A stretch of DNA of 64,000 nt from contig NZ_CP038462.1 in the NCBI RefSeq assembly GCF_004777465.1, positions 2,418,001 to 2,482,000 of the forward strand, written 5' to 3'. A program made the position numbers and the translations under genes. Positions 47,720 to 58,186 of the stretch are shown here, piece by piece. Position 1 is the first letter of the stretch, and each line of letters starts with the position of its first letter. The notes beneath the pieces are model-generated. The model saw only the letters and a program-made list of their open reading frames with translations, had not been told where the DNA came from and did not search any database. This DNA comes from Nocardioides daphniae (lineage in GTDB: Bacteria > Actinomycetota > Actinomycetes > Propionibacteriales > Nocardioidaceae).

Positions 47720-48160
47720 ATGGCGATCAAGCTGGAGAACGTCGGGATCGCGGTGCGTGACCTCGACGCCGCCATCGCCTTCTTCACCGACCTGGGCCTG
47801 ACGCTCCTGGGCCGCCAGACCGTGAGCGGCGGATGGTCGGACACCGCGGTCGGGCTCGACGACAACCACGCCAAGATCGCGATGCTCGCCACGCCCGACG
47901 GCCACGGCCAGCTCGAGCTCTTCGAGTACGTCCATCCCGAGGCGGTCGAGACGGAGCCGACCCGACCCAACGAGGTCGGCATGCACCGGGTCGCCTTCTC
48001 GGTCGACGACCTCAACGAGTCCCTGGCCGTCGCGGCCAGGCACGGATGCCGTCCGCTGCGCGGGGTCGCGACCTACGAGGACCTCTACAGGCTCTGCTAC
48101 GTCCGCGGCCCCAGCGGCATCATCGTGATGCTCGCCCAGGCGTTGACTCCTCCCCGCTGA
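47720..48160 (+). CDS. VOC (glyoxalase/bleomycin-resistance-like) family protein
   Basis: 146 residues with two beta-alpha-beta-beta-beta repeats: KLENVGIAVRDLDAAIAFFT, QLELFEYVHPEA, then GMHRVAFSVDDLNESLAVAA and YVRGPSGIIVMLAQAL. The metal-ligand pattern is partial: H at GMHRVAF and E at ELFEY are visible. Members include lactoylglutathione lyase and dioxygenases; the substrate cannot be told from sequence. It stands alone, convergent with the TfoX-like gene. Confidence 0.85.
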   Translation: MAIKLENVGIAVRDLDAAIAFFTDLGLTLLGRQTVSGGWSDTAVGLDDNHAKIAMLATPDGHGQLELFEYVHPEAVETEPTRPNEVGMHRVAFSVDDLNESLAVAARHGCRPLRGVATYEDLYRLCYVRGPSGIIVMLAQALTPPR

Positions 48161-48168
48161 AGTCGGCG

Positions 48169-48516
48169 TCAGCCCCGCGCCGGCTTCGGTGGCCTGGCCA
48201 GCGAGCGCTCGACCGCGGGGCGCACCCACGCGTCCAGGCTCGCCCGGTCGGGCAGGTCGTCGGCCGCGACCAGCACCACGCCACCCATGGTCCGCTCACC
48301 CATGGTCGCGCGACGCGCGCCCTGCCCCAGCGCCGGATCGACGCCCTCCTTGCCGACGTGCACCATCAGGTCGTCGCCGGCCGTCCCGACGGCCATGTGG
48401 GTGTTCACGGTCCAGCACAGGCCGCCGAACATGCGGATCTCGCGGTAGCCGTCGTCCCCCGCAGCAGCGCCGACCGCCTCCCGGATGCGCTGGGCCAGCA
48501 CCTCGTCGTACGCCAT
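48169..48516 (-). CDS. TfoX N-terminal-domain family protein
   Basis: 115 residues. The fold signature is EIRMFGGLCWTVNTHMAVGT with KEGVDPAL and TMGGVVLVAADDL, characteristic of stand-alone TfoX/Sxy N-terminal domains. Despite the name, such short proteins are not competence regulators, and their role is unknown. It follows the dienelactone-hydrolase gene by 9 bp. Confidence 0.85.
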   Translation of the reverse strand: MAYDEVLAQRIREAVGAAAGDDGYREIRMFGGLCWTVNTHMAVGTAGDDLMVHVGKEGVDPALGQGARRATMGERTMGGVVLVAADDLPDRASLDAWVRPAVERSLARPPKPARG

Positions 48517-48525
48517 GGTTGCCCC

Positions 48526-49276
48526 TCACTCCTGGTCCGCGGGCGACCCACGCAGGTGCTCGTCGAAGAAGGCGACGATCCGCCGCCGCGCGTCCACGGT
48601 GGCGGCCTCGTCGTACCGTGTCCCCGAGACGCGGGCCAGGAAGCGCAGGAGCAGGGTCTGGTCCCGGGGCGCGTGGTCGTTCATGAACCCGTGCCCCACG
48701 CCCGGGTAGATCTTCACGTCGTGGGGCACGTCGTACGCGGTCAGCAGCTCCTCGAGGCGCTCGCCCGCCCGCGCGCCGAGAGGTGAGCGGTCCTCCGCGC
48801 CGAAGCTGCCGACGACGGGGCAGGCCCGGGGCAGCCAGTCCGGGGCGTCCGAGGGACAGCCGCCGTAGTTGACCGCCGAGGCGTCGAAGCCGTGCCCCCC
48901 CCCGCCATCGCGATGGCGAAGCCGCCGCCCATGCAGAAGCCGATCACCCCGACCCGCCCCGAGCAGCCGTCATGGCCCCTCAGCACTGACGGGCCGCCTC
49001 GACGTCGTCGAACGTACGCCCCCGTCGAGGCCCCAGGTCCCGCACGATCGTGCGCAGGCAGCGCAGGCGACTGCCCCAGTGGTAGAGGTCGGGAGCGATC
49101 GCGAGGAATCCCTCGGAGGCCAGCCAGTCGGTGTGGCGGCGCAGGTCCTCGCTCATCCCGGTGAAGTCGTGGATGACCACCACCCCCGGCCACGGAGGTG
49201 GCGTGGAGGGTTGCGCGGCGTAGGCAGGCATCCGCCCCCGCGCGGTGTCGACCTCCAGCAGCGAGCCGGTCCCCAT
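48526..49276 (-). CDS. Dienelactone hydrolase family protein (two frameshifts)
   Basis: The repaired protein is about 250 residues. Catalytic features are the Cys nucleophile in [17 protein letters not shown], Asp in SFGAEDRSP and His in [11 protein letters not shown], the Cys-Asp-His triad of dienelactone hydrolases; an early E/H-rich segment is [17 protein letters not shown]. One base is missing near 48985 (restoring ARQCLRGHDG) and another in a run of nine G at 48895-48903, where ten would keep the frame ([12 protein letters not shown]). Both are typical homopolymer errors. Confidence 0.85.
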
Positions 49277-49392
49277 GCCTCAGTATGCGCAGGGGTGGAG
49301 GACGGTGACCAGCACCGCACCCGGGGCATTGCCAGGACGCTCGCGGGGCGTCGACACTGGCGGGACCGACCCGAGTCCGCGAAGGGTGCCCC

Positions 49393-49956
49393 ATGCACAC
49401 CGTCTCCTACGCCATGAATCCTTCCGTCGACGGCTTCGTCGAGGGCCCCGACGGCGACTTCCAGTGGGGCGTCCCGGACGACGAGGTCTTCGCCGCCCAC
49501 CTCGACGAGCTGCGCGGCACCCACGTCCACCTGCTCGGCCGCAAGCTCTACGAGACGATGCTCTACTGGCAGGACCACGAGGACGACCCGGCGCTCAGCG
49601 ATGCGGAGCGGGAGTGGGCCGTCCTGTGGAACGCGCTCCCGAAGGTGGTCTTCTCGACCACCCTGTCGGAGGTCCGGGGCAACGCGCGCCTCGCCACCCG
49701 CAGCCTCGCCGAGGAGGTCGACCAGCTGCGCAACGAGCCCGGTGACGGCACCGTCGCGATCGGTGGTGCGACGCTCGCGGCGGAGGTCGCCTCCCTCGGG
49801 CTCATCGACGAGTACCGCCTGATGATCCACCCGGTGCTGGTCGGTGGCGGCCGCCCCTACTTCCCCCGCGACGAGCGTGAGGTGCCGCTCGAGCTGGTCG
49901 AGACCCGGGTCTTCGGCTCCGGCGTGCTGCACCTGACCTACCGGGTCCGACGGTGA
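49393..49956 (+). CDS. Dihydrofolate-reductase-like (RibD C-terminal domain) protein
   Basis: 187 residues: SYAMNPSVDGFVEGPDGDFQ at the N-terminus, HVHLLGRKLYETMLYW, PKVVFSTTL, TVAIGGATLAAEVASLGLID and YRLMIHPVLVGGGRPYF. This is the stand-alone RibD-C/DHFR-like oxidoreductase type, NADPH-binding, with unknown substrate; it is not the housekeeping DHFR. It is monocistronic by spacing. Confidence 0.88.
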   Translation: MHTVSYAMNPSVDGFVEGPDGDFQWGVPDDEVFAAHLDELRGTHVHLLGRKLYETMLYWQDHEDDPALSDAEREWAVLWNALPKVVFSTTLSEVRGNARLATRSLAEEVDQLRNEPGDGTVAIGGATLAAEVASLGLIDEYRLMIHPVLVGGGRPYFPRDEREVPLELVETRVFGSGVLHLTYRVRR

Positions 49957-50006
49957 CCTGACGCCCCGGAGCGACGGCTCACGGCCGGGTCCGGCAGGCT
50001 GGGGCG

Positions 50007-50534
50007 GTGACCACTGCGACCGTCCGCGCCTGGCTCGTCGAGGCCCTCACCGACCGTGCGCCCACCTCACCCCTCGACGTGGCCCGCGCCGTCTGGCTGC
50101 GCCACGAGTCCGACCTGCGCTCCGGCGGCGACCTGGTCCTCACCTGGCAGCTGGACCTGCACGCGGCGGCCGCGGCCATGGTGGCCGAGGGGACGCTCGT
50201 GGTCGACGCCGACGGCCGTTGGCTCCTGGTCGGGACGCCGGCGCCCGGGCGCGGACAGGGCCCCTGGAGCGACGAGGAGATCGCGGTCGCCGTGGCGGCG
50301 TACGTCGCCCTGCTGCGCGCCGAGCACGCCGGACGGCCCCTGCACCGCAGCGGCGTCGTCGCCGACGTGCTGGCACGCACCGGGCGTACGCCGCCACAGC
50401 TCGACGCAATGATGGCCAACGTGTCCGCGGTGGTGCAGGAGCACGGCTACGTGCCCCTGTCGACCTTCCCGCCGCGCTCCAACGTGCCCCGCGGGGTCCG
50501 TCCGGCCGTCGCCGCGGCGCTGGCCCAGGAGTGA
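50007..50534 (+). CDS. Hypothetical protein with a restriction-associated-like C-terminal domain
   Basis: 175 residues from a GTG at 50007. The N-terminal 85 residues are helical, like a winged-helix module (LDVARAVWLRHESDLRSGGD). The C-terminal half (PWSDEEIAVAVAAYVALLRA, then PQLDAMMANVSAVVQEHGYV and RSNVPRGV) recalls the domain often found at the start of predicted restriction endonucleases and HNH proteins, with an ExxR-xxNISAV-like core. The similarity is from memory and weak. No methylase is nearby. Confidence 0.7.
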   Translation: MTTATVRAWLVEALTDRAPTSPLDVARAVWLRHESDLRSGGDLVLTWQLDLHAAAAAMVAEGTLVVDADGRWLLVGTPAPGRGQGPWSDEEIAVAVAAYVALLRAEHAGRPLHRSGVVADVLARTGRTPPQLDAMMANVSAVVQEHGYVPLSTFPPRSNVPRGVRPAVAAALAQE

Positions 50535-50536
50535 GC

Positions 50537-51132
50537 TCAGACCGGTTGCAGCGGGACGTGCGGCTCCTCCGGAAGGGTGACCGTGATGGCGGCGCCCGGC
50601 ACCACCTCACCGCCTCGCTCGACCACTGACATCACGCCGGCCTTGCGGACCAGCGGGGACGCCGTGGCGATCCGGGGGTCGGCGGTCGAGGGGGCAGGCT
50701 CGCCGACCGGGGTGCCGTCGGGCGGGCCAGCACGACCTTCAGCAGGCCGGGCCGGAAGGTGTTGATCTGGGCACACGGGTTGCGCAGCCCGGTCAGCCGG
50801 ACCACCGGGCCGCCGAGGTCGAGCAGGGTCCCGACGGGCAGCGCGAGCAGGTCGAGGCCGCCGGTCGTGACGTTCTCCCCCAGGTCGCCCGGCGACAGCT
50901 CGTGACCGGCGGCACGCGCCTCGTCAAAGAGCTCGGCGTGGATCAGGTGCACCTGGCGCAGGTTGGGTTGGAGCGGGTCACGACGCACGCGCGAGCGGTG
51001 CTGCACGTGCTCACCCGCGTGCGCGTCGCCCTCGACGCCGCGCCCGGCCACGAGCGCGATCGCCTCCACGGGTGTCTTGCTGAACCGGTGCTCGCCGTCG
51101 CGGCAGACAGCGACGACCCTGGGCGATGACAT
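50537..51132 (-). CDS. MOSC-domain protein, copy 1 (one frameshift)
   Basis: The repaired protein is about 198 residues, nearly parallel to the next gene. MOSC features: VVAVCRDGEHRFSKTPVEAI, VEGDAHAGEHVQHRSRVRRD, LSPGDLGENVTTGGLDL and RLTGLRNPCAQINTFRPGLL with the conserved Cys. MOSC domains bind molybdenum cofactor or act as sulfur carriers. One base is missing near 50727; repair gives VVLARPDGTPVGEPAPS and runs to the stop at 50537. The ATG at 51132 starts MSSPRVVAV. Confidence 0.85.
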
Positions 51133-51170
51133 CCCGCCATGGTGGCGCAGCGGACCGGGCACGGCAAGGC

Positions 51171-51752
51171 TCAGACGGGCTCCATCGCCACGTGGGGGCC
51201 GTCCGGCAGCGTGACCGTGACCGGGGCTCCGGGCACCACCTCACCGCCCCGCTCCACCACCGACATCACGCCTGCCCGGCGAATCACCGCAGGCGCGTCG
51301 GGCCGCGGCTCGTCCGGCACGGCGCGCCCCATCGGCGTCCCGTCCGCCCTGGCCAGCACCACCTTGAGCAGGCCGGGCCGGAAGCGGTTGATGAGCACGC
51401 ACGGGTTGCGCAGCCCGGTGAGCCGGACCACCGGACCACCCAGGTCGAGCAGCGTGCCCTCGGGCAGCGTCAGCAGGTCGATGCCTGCGGTCAGCACGTT
51501 CTCCCCGAGGTCGCCCGGACCGAGCTCGTAGCCCTGCTCGCGCGCCTGGTCGAAGAGCTCGGACTGGATCAGGTGGACCTGGCGCAGGTTGGGTTGGTTG
51601 GGGTCGCGGCGGGCCGAGTAGCGGTGCTGGACCAGCGTGCCGGCGTGGGCGTCGCCCAGCACGCCGATGCCCTCGATGAGGGTGATCGCCTCGGTCGGGA
51701 CCTTGCTGAAGCGGTGGGTCCCGTCACGGCTGACGGCGACGACGTGCGGCAT
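51171..51752 (-). CDS. MOSC-domain protein, copy 2
   Basis: 193 residues, intact. It has VVAVSRDGTHRFSKVPTEAI, VLGDAHAGTLVQHRYSARRD, LGPGDLGENVLTAGIDLL and RLTGLRNPCVLINRFRPGLL with the MOSC Cys. It lies directly upstream of copy 1 with only a 38-bp gap, and the two share long identical blocks (SVVERGGEVVPGA at both C-termini), so they arose by tandem duplication. The conserved R/N-rich blocks suggest the Moco-binding YiiM-like subgroup. Confidence 0.9.
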   Translation of the reverse strand: MPHVVAVSRDGTHRFSKVPTEAITLIEGIGVLGDAHAGTLVQHRYSARRDPNQPNLRQVHLIQSELFDQAREQGYELGPGDLGENVLTAGIDLLTLPEGTLLDLGGPVVRLTGLRNPCVLINRFRPGLLKVVLARADGTPMGRAVPDEPRPDAPAVIRRAGVMSVVERGGEVVPGAPVTVTLPDGPHVAMEPV

Positions 51753-51799
51753 GCCCCCATGGTGCCGTCACGATCAAGCGTCACGGCCGAGCAGGACGG

Positions 51800-52679
51800 T
51801 CAGGCGGCACGGCCCAGCCAGTCGACGACCAGGTCGGCGACCGCCTCGGGCGCGTCGTCGGTGATGAAGTGCGACGCCCCGTCGACGTACGCGAACTCCG
51901 CGCCGTCGGCGTACTTCTCCGGCTCGCGGCACACGATGCCCATGATCTTCTCGTTCCAGTAGCGGTCCTCGCGGCCGAAGACGAAGAGGGTCGGCACCCG
52001 TAGGCGCTGTCGGCGGTAGGTGCCCCCGGCCAGGCGCGGCGCCTCGCCGAGCACCATGGCGCGGGAGACCGTGCGGACCGCGGCGTCGATCTCGGGACGC
52101 TGCATCGGCGCCAGGTGGGCGGCGATGTCCGCCTCCGACATGGGCTGCGCGACGTAGCGCTCCGAGAAGGTGAAGCGGAGGCTCGTTCCGCTCCGGTGCC
52201 AGAAGAAGGCCGGCAGGTGCCGGAAGCCCGGGAGGGTGCGCGGGCTGAGGGTCATGAAGGCCGGCGGCACGCTGAGCTGCACGGCGCGACGCAGGCGCTC
52301 GGGGTGCCCGTAGGAGAGCTGGATCGCGGTGACGGAGCCCAGGTCGTGCGAGACCAGGTGCACCCGGTCGAGCGCCAGCGCGTCGAGCAGCGCGAGCACG
52401 TCGTCGAGCCGGCTCGTACGCGTGATCTCGGGGCTCGTCGCCTCGGTCCACCCCGACCCCCGCAGGTCGGGGCACAGCGCGCGGTAGCCCTCGTCGGCGA
52501 GGCGGGACGCCACGACCCGCCACTGCCACCAGTGCTGCGGGAACCGTGCAGCAGGAGCACGGGGTCACCCTCGCCGACGGTGGCGAGGTGGGTCCGCAGC
52601 CCCGGGGTCTCGACGACGTGGTGCTCGAAGCCCGGTGCCTCCGGCATGGGCGGACGGGTGACGCTGCGCCACTCGGCAT
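51800..52679 (-). CDS. Alpha/beta-hydrolase, epoxide hydrolase/dehalogenase type (two frameshifts)
   Basis: The repaired protein is about 293 residues. The ATG at 52679 is favoured by AGGAGG 5 nt upstream; ATG at 52647 is the alternative. Catalytic features are HG-FPQHWWQW (oxyanion side), an Asp nucleophile in LVSHDLGSVTAI, acid FGREDRYWN and His VDGASHFITD. An Asp nucleophile points to epoxide hydrolases or haloacid/haloalkane dehalogenases rather than esterases. One base is missing near 52548 (HGSR to HGFPQ) and one near 52650. Confidence 0.8.
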
Positions 52680-52721
52680 GGCGACCTCCTGGCTCCACGC
52701 TGACGTCCCTCAGCCTAGGAC

Positions 52722-53237
52722 TCAGCGCGGGACGCGTCCACGCCCGACAGCCAGGGCGACTGCGACGACCAGGACCACAGGGTGACGAGCCCCCATGACG
52801 CCGGCCGGCGACCCGGGGACCAGGCCCCAGGCCAGCAGGAGCACGAAGAGGCCACTGAAGCGGTGACGCCCGGGTGGAGCACCCGGTGGCGCAGGCCCGC
52901 CAGCGCGGTGGCGCCCCCATGACCAGGCCGGGCGCCACGGCCACGCGCGCGGTCTCCCACCCGGCCACCACCAGGAAGCGGGCGGCCCCCGCGTCGCCGA
53001 ACTCCGCCGCGGTCATCGCCACCGCGAGACGCCCGAGGAGAAGAGCATCGTCGCCCCGATCATCACGCCACCCACGACGGCCACCACGGCCAAGGGGCCG
53101 GAGCCACGGCGTACGCGGGCCCACAACGGCCCCAGGAAGGCCCACAGCGACACCGCGGCGAGGGCGTGCAGCGTGGAGGCCAGGACCTCGCGCTCCTGCG
53201 CGACGGACGCTGCTGCGGACTGATCTGTGACGGGCAC
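52722..53237 (-). CDS. Hypothetical membrane protein (three frameshifts)
   Basis: The repaired protein is about 172 residues from a GTG at 53237 (GGAGG 6 nt upstream). Hydrophobic segments: LAAVSLWAFLGPLWARV, LAVVAVVGGVMIGATMLFSS, FLVVAGWETARVAVAPGLVM, FSGLFVLLLAWGLVPG and HPVVLVVAVALAVG. The reading frame is pieced together across three single-base losses (about 53036, 52915 and 52861); each join keeps a sensible hydrophobic pattern and a single stop at 52722. No family recognised. A genuine decayed gene is possible because the lesions are dense. Confidence 0.55.
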
Positions 53238-53319
53238 GGGGCACCTCCGGCTCGGGACCTTCGTCGGTGCGCGCCAACGTAGCGGCACGGGCGGGTTCCT
53301 GTCGCGGCCCCGGGGACGG

Positions 53320-53355
53320 CGAAGGGCGTCGCCCCCGTGGGTGCGACGCCCTTCG
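53320..53355 (-). terminator. Terminator downstream of gdhA
   Basis: Perfect 13-bp arms (53320-53332 and 53343-53355) with a 10-nt loop, 28 bp after the gdhA stop on the minus strand. Confidence 0.75.
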
Positions 53356-53382
53356 TCTGCGCGCGTCAGCGCTGGCTGGTGC

Positions 53383-54786
<1,404 letters not shown>

Positions 54787-55493
54787 TCAGGACGGCGACG
54801 GTGACGTCCTGAGGGTGAGGTCGGTCAAGGTGGTGTCGGCCGGCAGGTCGAGCACGTGGACGATGGACGAGGCGACCGAGGCCGCGCTCATCCACTCGTC
54901 GTCTCGGTACTCCTTGCCCTCCTGGGCACGGACCCGCGCCTGCATGCCGGTCGCCGTGCGGGAGGGAAAGACGGTGGTGACCCGAAGACCGTACGACGAC
55001 TCCTCCGCGCGCAACGACTCCGCGAGCGCGCGCAGGCCGTGCTTCGAGGCTGCGTACGCCGCCCAGCTCGGGCTGGCGGCCAGGCCGGAGGTGGAGTTGA
55101 CGAAGACGACCGTCGACCCGCCGTCGCGCAGCGCCGGCAGCAGGCCGGCCGTGAGCATCGCAGGGGCCGTCAGGTTGACGTCGAGCTGGTGCTGCCACGT
55201 CTGCGGGTCGAGGTCAGCGACGCGGGCGAGGTCGACCACGCCGGCACAGTGCACCAGCGAGTCCACCCGGCCGAGCTCGGCGGCCAGGCGACGCCCGGCC
55301 TCCAGGACGCCGGCCGCGTCGGCCAGGTCGACCACCTCGACGCGGTGCCGGGCACCCAACGCCTCGCTGACCTCGGCCGCGCGTCCGGGCGTACGGACGA
55401 GCAGCACGAGCTGGTCCCCACGGTCGCTGAGCTGCTGCGCGAGTGCGGCTCCGATGCCCGCCCCGCGCCCGTCAGGACGTGGGTGCGAGTCAT
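54787..55493 (-). CDS. Short-chain dehydrogenase/reductase (one frameshift)
   Basis: The repaired protein is 235 residues. The cofactor loop becomes TGAGRGIGAALAQQL once one base is restored near 55465 (GGGCGGGC for GGGCGCGGGC). Catalytic residues are Ser in VFVNSTSGLAA and Tyr/Lys in YAASKHGLRAL. The Rossmann Asp motif is VVDLADAAGVLE. The ATG overlaps the stop of the zinc-type reductase upstream (ATGA), so both are one transcript. Substrate unknown. Confidence 0.88.
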
Positions 55494-56467
55494 CGCGTGA
55501 AGACGATCTTCCCGAAGAGGTCACCCTCGGCCATGGCCTTGAACCCCTCGCGGGCGTCCTCCATGGCGATGGTGCGGTCGACCAGCGGACGGGTGCCGGT
55601 GGCGTCGAGCAGGCGCACGAGCGAGGCCAGCTCGTCGCGCGTGCCCATGGTGGAGCCGATGACCTGCAGCTGCAGGAAGAAGATGCGGGTGAGCTCGGCG
55701 TCGTCGAGCTGCGGGCCCGAGGTGGTGCCGGAGATGACGATCTTGCCGCCGGGCCGCAGCGAGCGGATCGAGTGCGACCAGGTGGCCCGACCCACGGTCT
55801 CCATGACCGCGTCGACCTTCACCGGCAGCCGGGCGCCCGACTCGAAGACCTCGTGGGCGCCGATCTCGAGGGCACGGGCGCGCTTGGCCTCGTCGCGCGA
55901 GGTGGCGAGCACGGTGAGGCCCCCGGCACGGGCGAGCGTGATGAGTGCGGTGGCCACGCCTCCGCCGGCCCCCTGGACCAGCACGGTGTCGCCGGGCTTC
56001 AGGTTGCCCTGGGTGAAGAGCATGCGGTACGCCGTGAGCCACGCCGTCGGGAGGCACGCGGCCTCGGCGAAGCTCATCGACGCCGGCTTCGCCACGACGT
56101 TGCGGGTGGGGACGACCACCTTGTCGGCAAAGGTGCCCTGGTGGCGCTCCGACAGCAGCGAACGCCTCGGGTCGAGGGTCTCGTCACCGGTCCAGTCGGG
56201 GCTGGAGACGACGGCGTGCACGACGACCTCGTTGCCCTCCTCGTCGAGACCGGCCGCGTCGCACCCGAGGATCATCGGGAGGGCCTCCTCGCGCAGGCCG
56301 ACGCCCTGCAACGACCACAGGTCGTGGTGGTTGAGGGAGGCGGCCTTCACCGTCACCGTGGTCCACCCCTCGGGGGCGACCGGGTCGGGTCGCTCCCCCA
56401 CCACGAGGCCGGCCAGGGGGTCGGCAGCGTCACGGGGCGCGAAGGACGAGGCGTAGACGGCGAACAT
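55490..56467 (-). CDS. Zinc-type alcohol dehydrogenase / quinone oxidoreductase (MDR family)
   Basis: 325 residues from the ATG at 56467. MDR features are KAASLNHHDLWSLQGVG, ILGCDAAGLDEEGNEV and the NADPH loop VLVQGAGGGVATALITLARA. The catalytic zinc ligands of true alcohol dehydrogenases are not evident, so a zinc-independent enoyl or quinone reductase is likelier. It is translationally coupled to the following SDR gene, suggesting a shared pathway. Confidence 0.88.
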   Translation of the reverse strand: MFAVYASSFAPRDAADPLAGLVVGERPDPVAPEGWTTVTVKAASLNHHDLWSLQGVGLREEALPMILGCDAAGLDEEGNEVVVHAVVSSPDWTGDETLDPRRSLLSERHQGTFADKVVVPTRNVVAKPASMSFAEAACLPTAWLTAYRMLFTQGNLKPGDTVLVQGAGGGVATALITLARAGGLTVLATSRDEAKRARALEIGAHEVFESGARLPVKVDAVMETVGRATWSHSIRSLRPGGKIVISGTTSGPQLDDAELTRIFFLQLQVIGSTMGTRDELASLVRLLDATGTRPLVDRTIAMEDAREGFKAMAEGDLFGKIVFTR

Positions 56468-56477
56468 GCGATGAACC

Positions 56478-57668
56478 TTACCTGCGGGCGACCCCGTCAC
56501 GTCGTGCCGCGTCCGCGACGGCCTGCGAGACGGCGGGTCCGACCCGCGGGTCGAAGGGCGACGGGATGATCATGTCCTCGGCGAGCGCGTCACCGACGAG
56601 GTCGGCGAGCGCGTCGGCGGCCGCGAGCTTCATGCCCTCGGTGATCTTGGTGGCGTGCACGTCGAAGGCACCGCGGAAGATGCCGGGGAAGCAGAGCACG
56701 TTGTTGATCTGGTTCGGGAAGTCGGAGCGCCCCGTGGCCACGACGCGGGCGTACTTGTGGGCGAGGTCGGGGTGCACCTCGGGCGTCGGGTTGGCCAGGC
56801 CGAAGATGACCGCGTCGGGGGCCATCGAGGCCACGATCTCCTCGGGCACCGAGCCGCCGGAGACGCCGATGTAGACGTCGGCGCCGTCCATCGCGTCGGC
56901 CAGCGTGCCCTTGCGGCCGAAGTTGTCGGCCGTGTCGCGGGCCAGGGCGGCCTTCACGTCGGTGAGGTCGCTGCGCTCGGAGTTGAGCACGCCCCGGCGG
57001 TCGAGCACGGCGATGTCGCGGATCCCGGCGCCCAGCAGGATGCGGGCCACGGCGACACCGGCCGCACCGGCGCCGGAGACGACGACGCGCGTCGACTCGG
57101 GCGTACGGCCGGTCAGCTTGAGCGCGTTCTTCAGGGCAGCCAGGGCGACGACGGCAGTGCCGTGCTGGTCGTCGTGGAAGACCGGGATGTCGAGGCGCTC
57201 CTTGAGCCGCTCCTCGATCTCGAAGCAGCGGGGGGCGGAGATGTCCTCCAGGTTGATGCCACCGAAGCTGGGCGCCAGGCGCGCCACGGTCTCGATGATC
57301 TCCTCGGTGTCGGTGGTGTCCAGGCAGATCGGGACGGAGTCGACCCCACCGAACTGCTTGAAGAGGACGGCCTTGCCCTCCATCACCGGCATCGCGGCGG
57401 CCGGGCCGATGTCGCCGAGCCCGAGCACGGCGGTGCCGTCGGTGATGACCGCGACCACGTTGGGGACCCAGGTGTACTCCTGCGTCATGGCGGGGTCGGC
57501 GGCGATCGCCTCGCACACACGAGCCACACCGGGGGTGTAGGCCAGGGAGAGCTCGTCGGCTCCCTTGAGCGCCACGCGCGACACCGTCTCCAGCTTGCCA
57601 CCTACGTGAAGGTCGAAGACCGGGTCACCGTGGAAGGGGTGGGAAACGATTTCGGGCGCCTGTGACAT
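56478..57668 (-). CDS. NAD(P)-dependent malic enzyme
   Basis: 396 residues, the short bacterial type without a phosphotransacetylase domain. Motifs are SLAYTPGVARVCEAIAADP, TDGTAVLGLGDIGPAAAMPV, EGKAVLFKQFGGVD, VFHDDQHGTAVV and the NAD loop VVVSGAGAAGVAVARILL. It decarboxylates malate to pyruvate. The ATG at 57668 begins MSQAPEIVSHPF. A TATATG (-10-like) stands about 80 bp upstream on the minus strand. Confidence 0.95.
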   Translation of the reverse strand: MSQAPEIVSHPFHGDPVFDLHVGGKLETVSRVALKGADELSLAYTPGVARVCEAIAADPAMTQEYTWVPNVVAVITDGTAVLGLGDIGPAAAMPVMEGKAVLFKQFGGVDSVPICLDTTDTEEIIETVARLAPSFGGINLEDISAPRCFEIEERLKERLDIPVFHDDQHGTAVVALAALKNALKLTGRTPESTRVVVSGAGAAGVAVARILLGAGIRDIAVLDRRGVLNSERSDLTDVKAALARDTADNFGRKGTLADAMDGADVYIGVSGGSVPEEIVASMAPDAVIFGLANPTPEVHPDLAHKYARVVATGRSDFPNQINNVLCFPGIFRGAFDVHATKITEGMKLAAADALADLVGDALAEDMIIPSPFDPRVGPAVSQAVADAARRDGVARR

Positions 57669-57758
57669 GGCCCGAATTCTCTCACGTCCTGCTGTCATGC
57701 CCCCAGCAGGATCCGCGCTCGGAGCCCGGGGTGACGGACCTCACCCACATATATCCTC

Positions 57759-58130
57759 TTACACGTTGCCGCGGGCTGCAGGAACGCGTGCAGGCAGGCG
57801 CCGGGGACAGGGCCAGAGGCGTGCGATCGCCACGCCGAGCACGTCGTCCGCCGGCACGGTGCCGCGGTGGCGCGAGTCGACGCCGACCCCCGGGTCGTCG
57901 CTCAGCAGCCACCACCCGGGAGCGTCGACCCTGGTCCGGCGGGCCTCCGCGGCGCGCTTCACCACCAGGGTCCCGTCGGCGAAGCGGGCCACCACCACGG
58001 CACCCGGTCGCACCGCCGCGCCGTGGTGGACCAGCAGCCAGTCACCGGCCCGCAGGCTGGGGCGCATCGAGTCGCCGCGTACGCGTGCGAGCCCCACGCG
58101 TGAGGCACCCGTGAGGAAGCGTCGGACCAT
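57759..58130 (-). CDS. sodX: Ni-superoxide dismutase maturation protease (S26 family)
   Basis: 123 residues from the ATG at 58130. A signal-peptidase-like Ser/Lys dyad is visible: S21 in RVRGDSMRPSLRAGDW and K58 in DGTLVVKRA. There is no membrane helix, so it is a soluble cytoplasmic form, as expected for SodX. It is divergent from sodN with 56 bp between starts; in Actinobacteria this protease removes the N-terminal propeptide of SodN, exposing the Ni-binding His. Confidence 0.93.
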   Translation of the reverse strand: MVRRFLTGASRVGLARVRGDSMRPSLRAGDWLLVHHGAAVRPGAVVVARFADGTLVVKRAAEARRTRVDAPGWWLLSDDPGVGVDSRHRGTVPADDVLGVAIARLWPCPRRLPARVPAARGNV

Positions 58131-58186
58131 GCGAGTAGTGTCGCAGTCACCAGTCAAGGCTCGACGTACGACCGAGAGGAACACCG

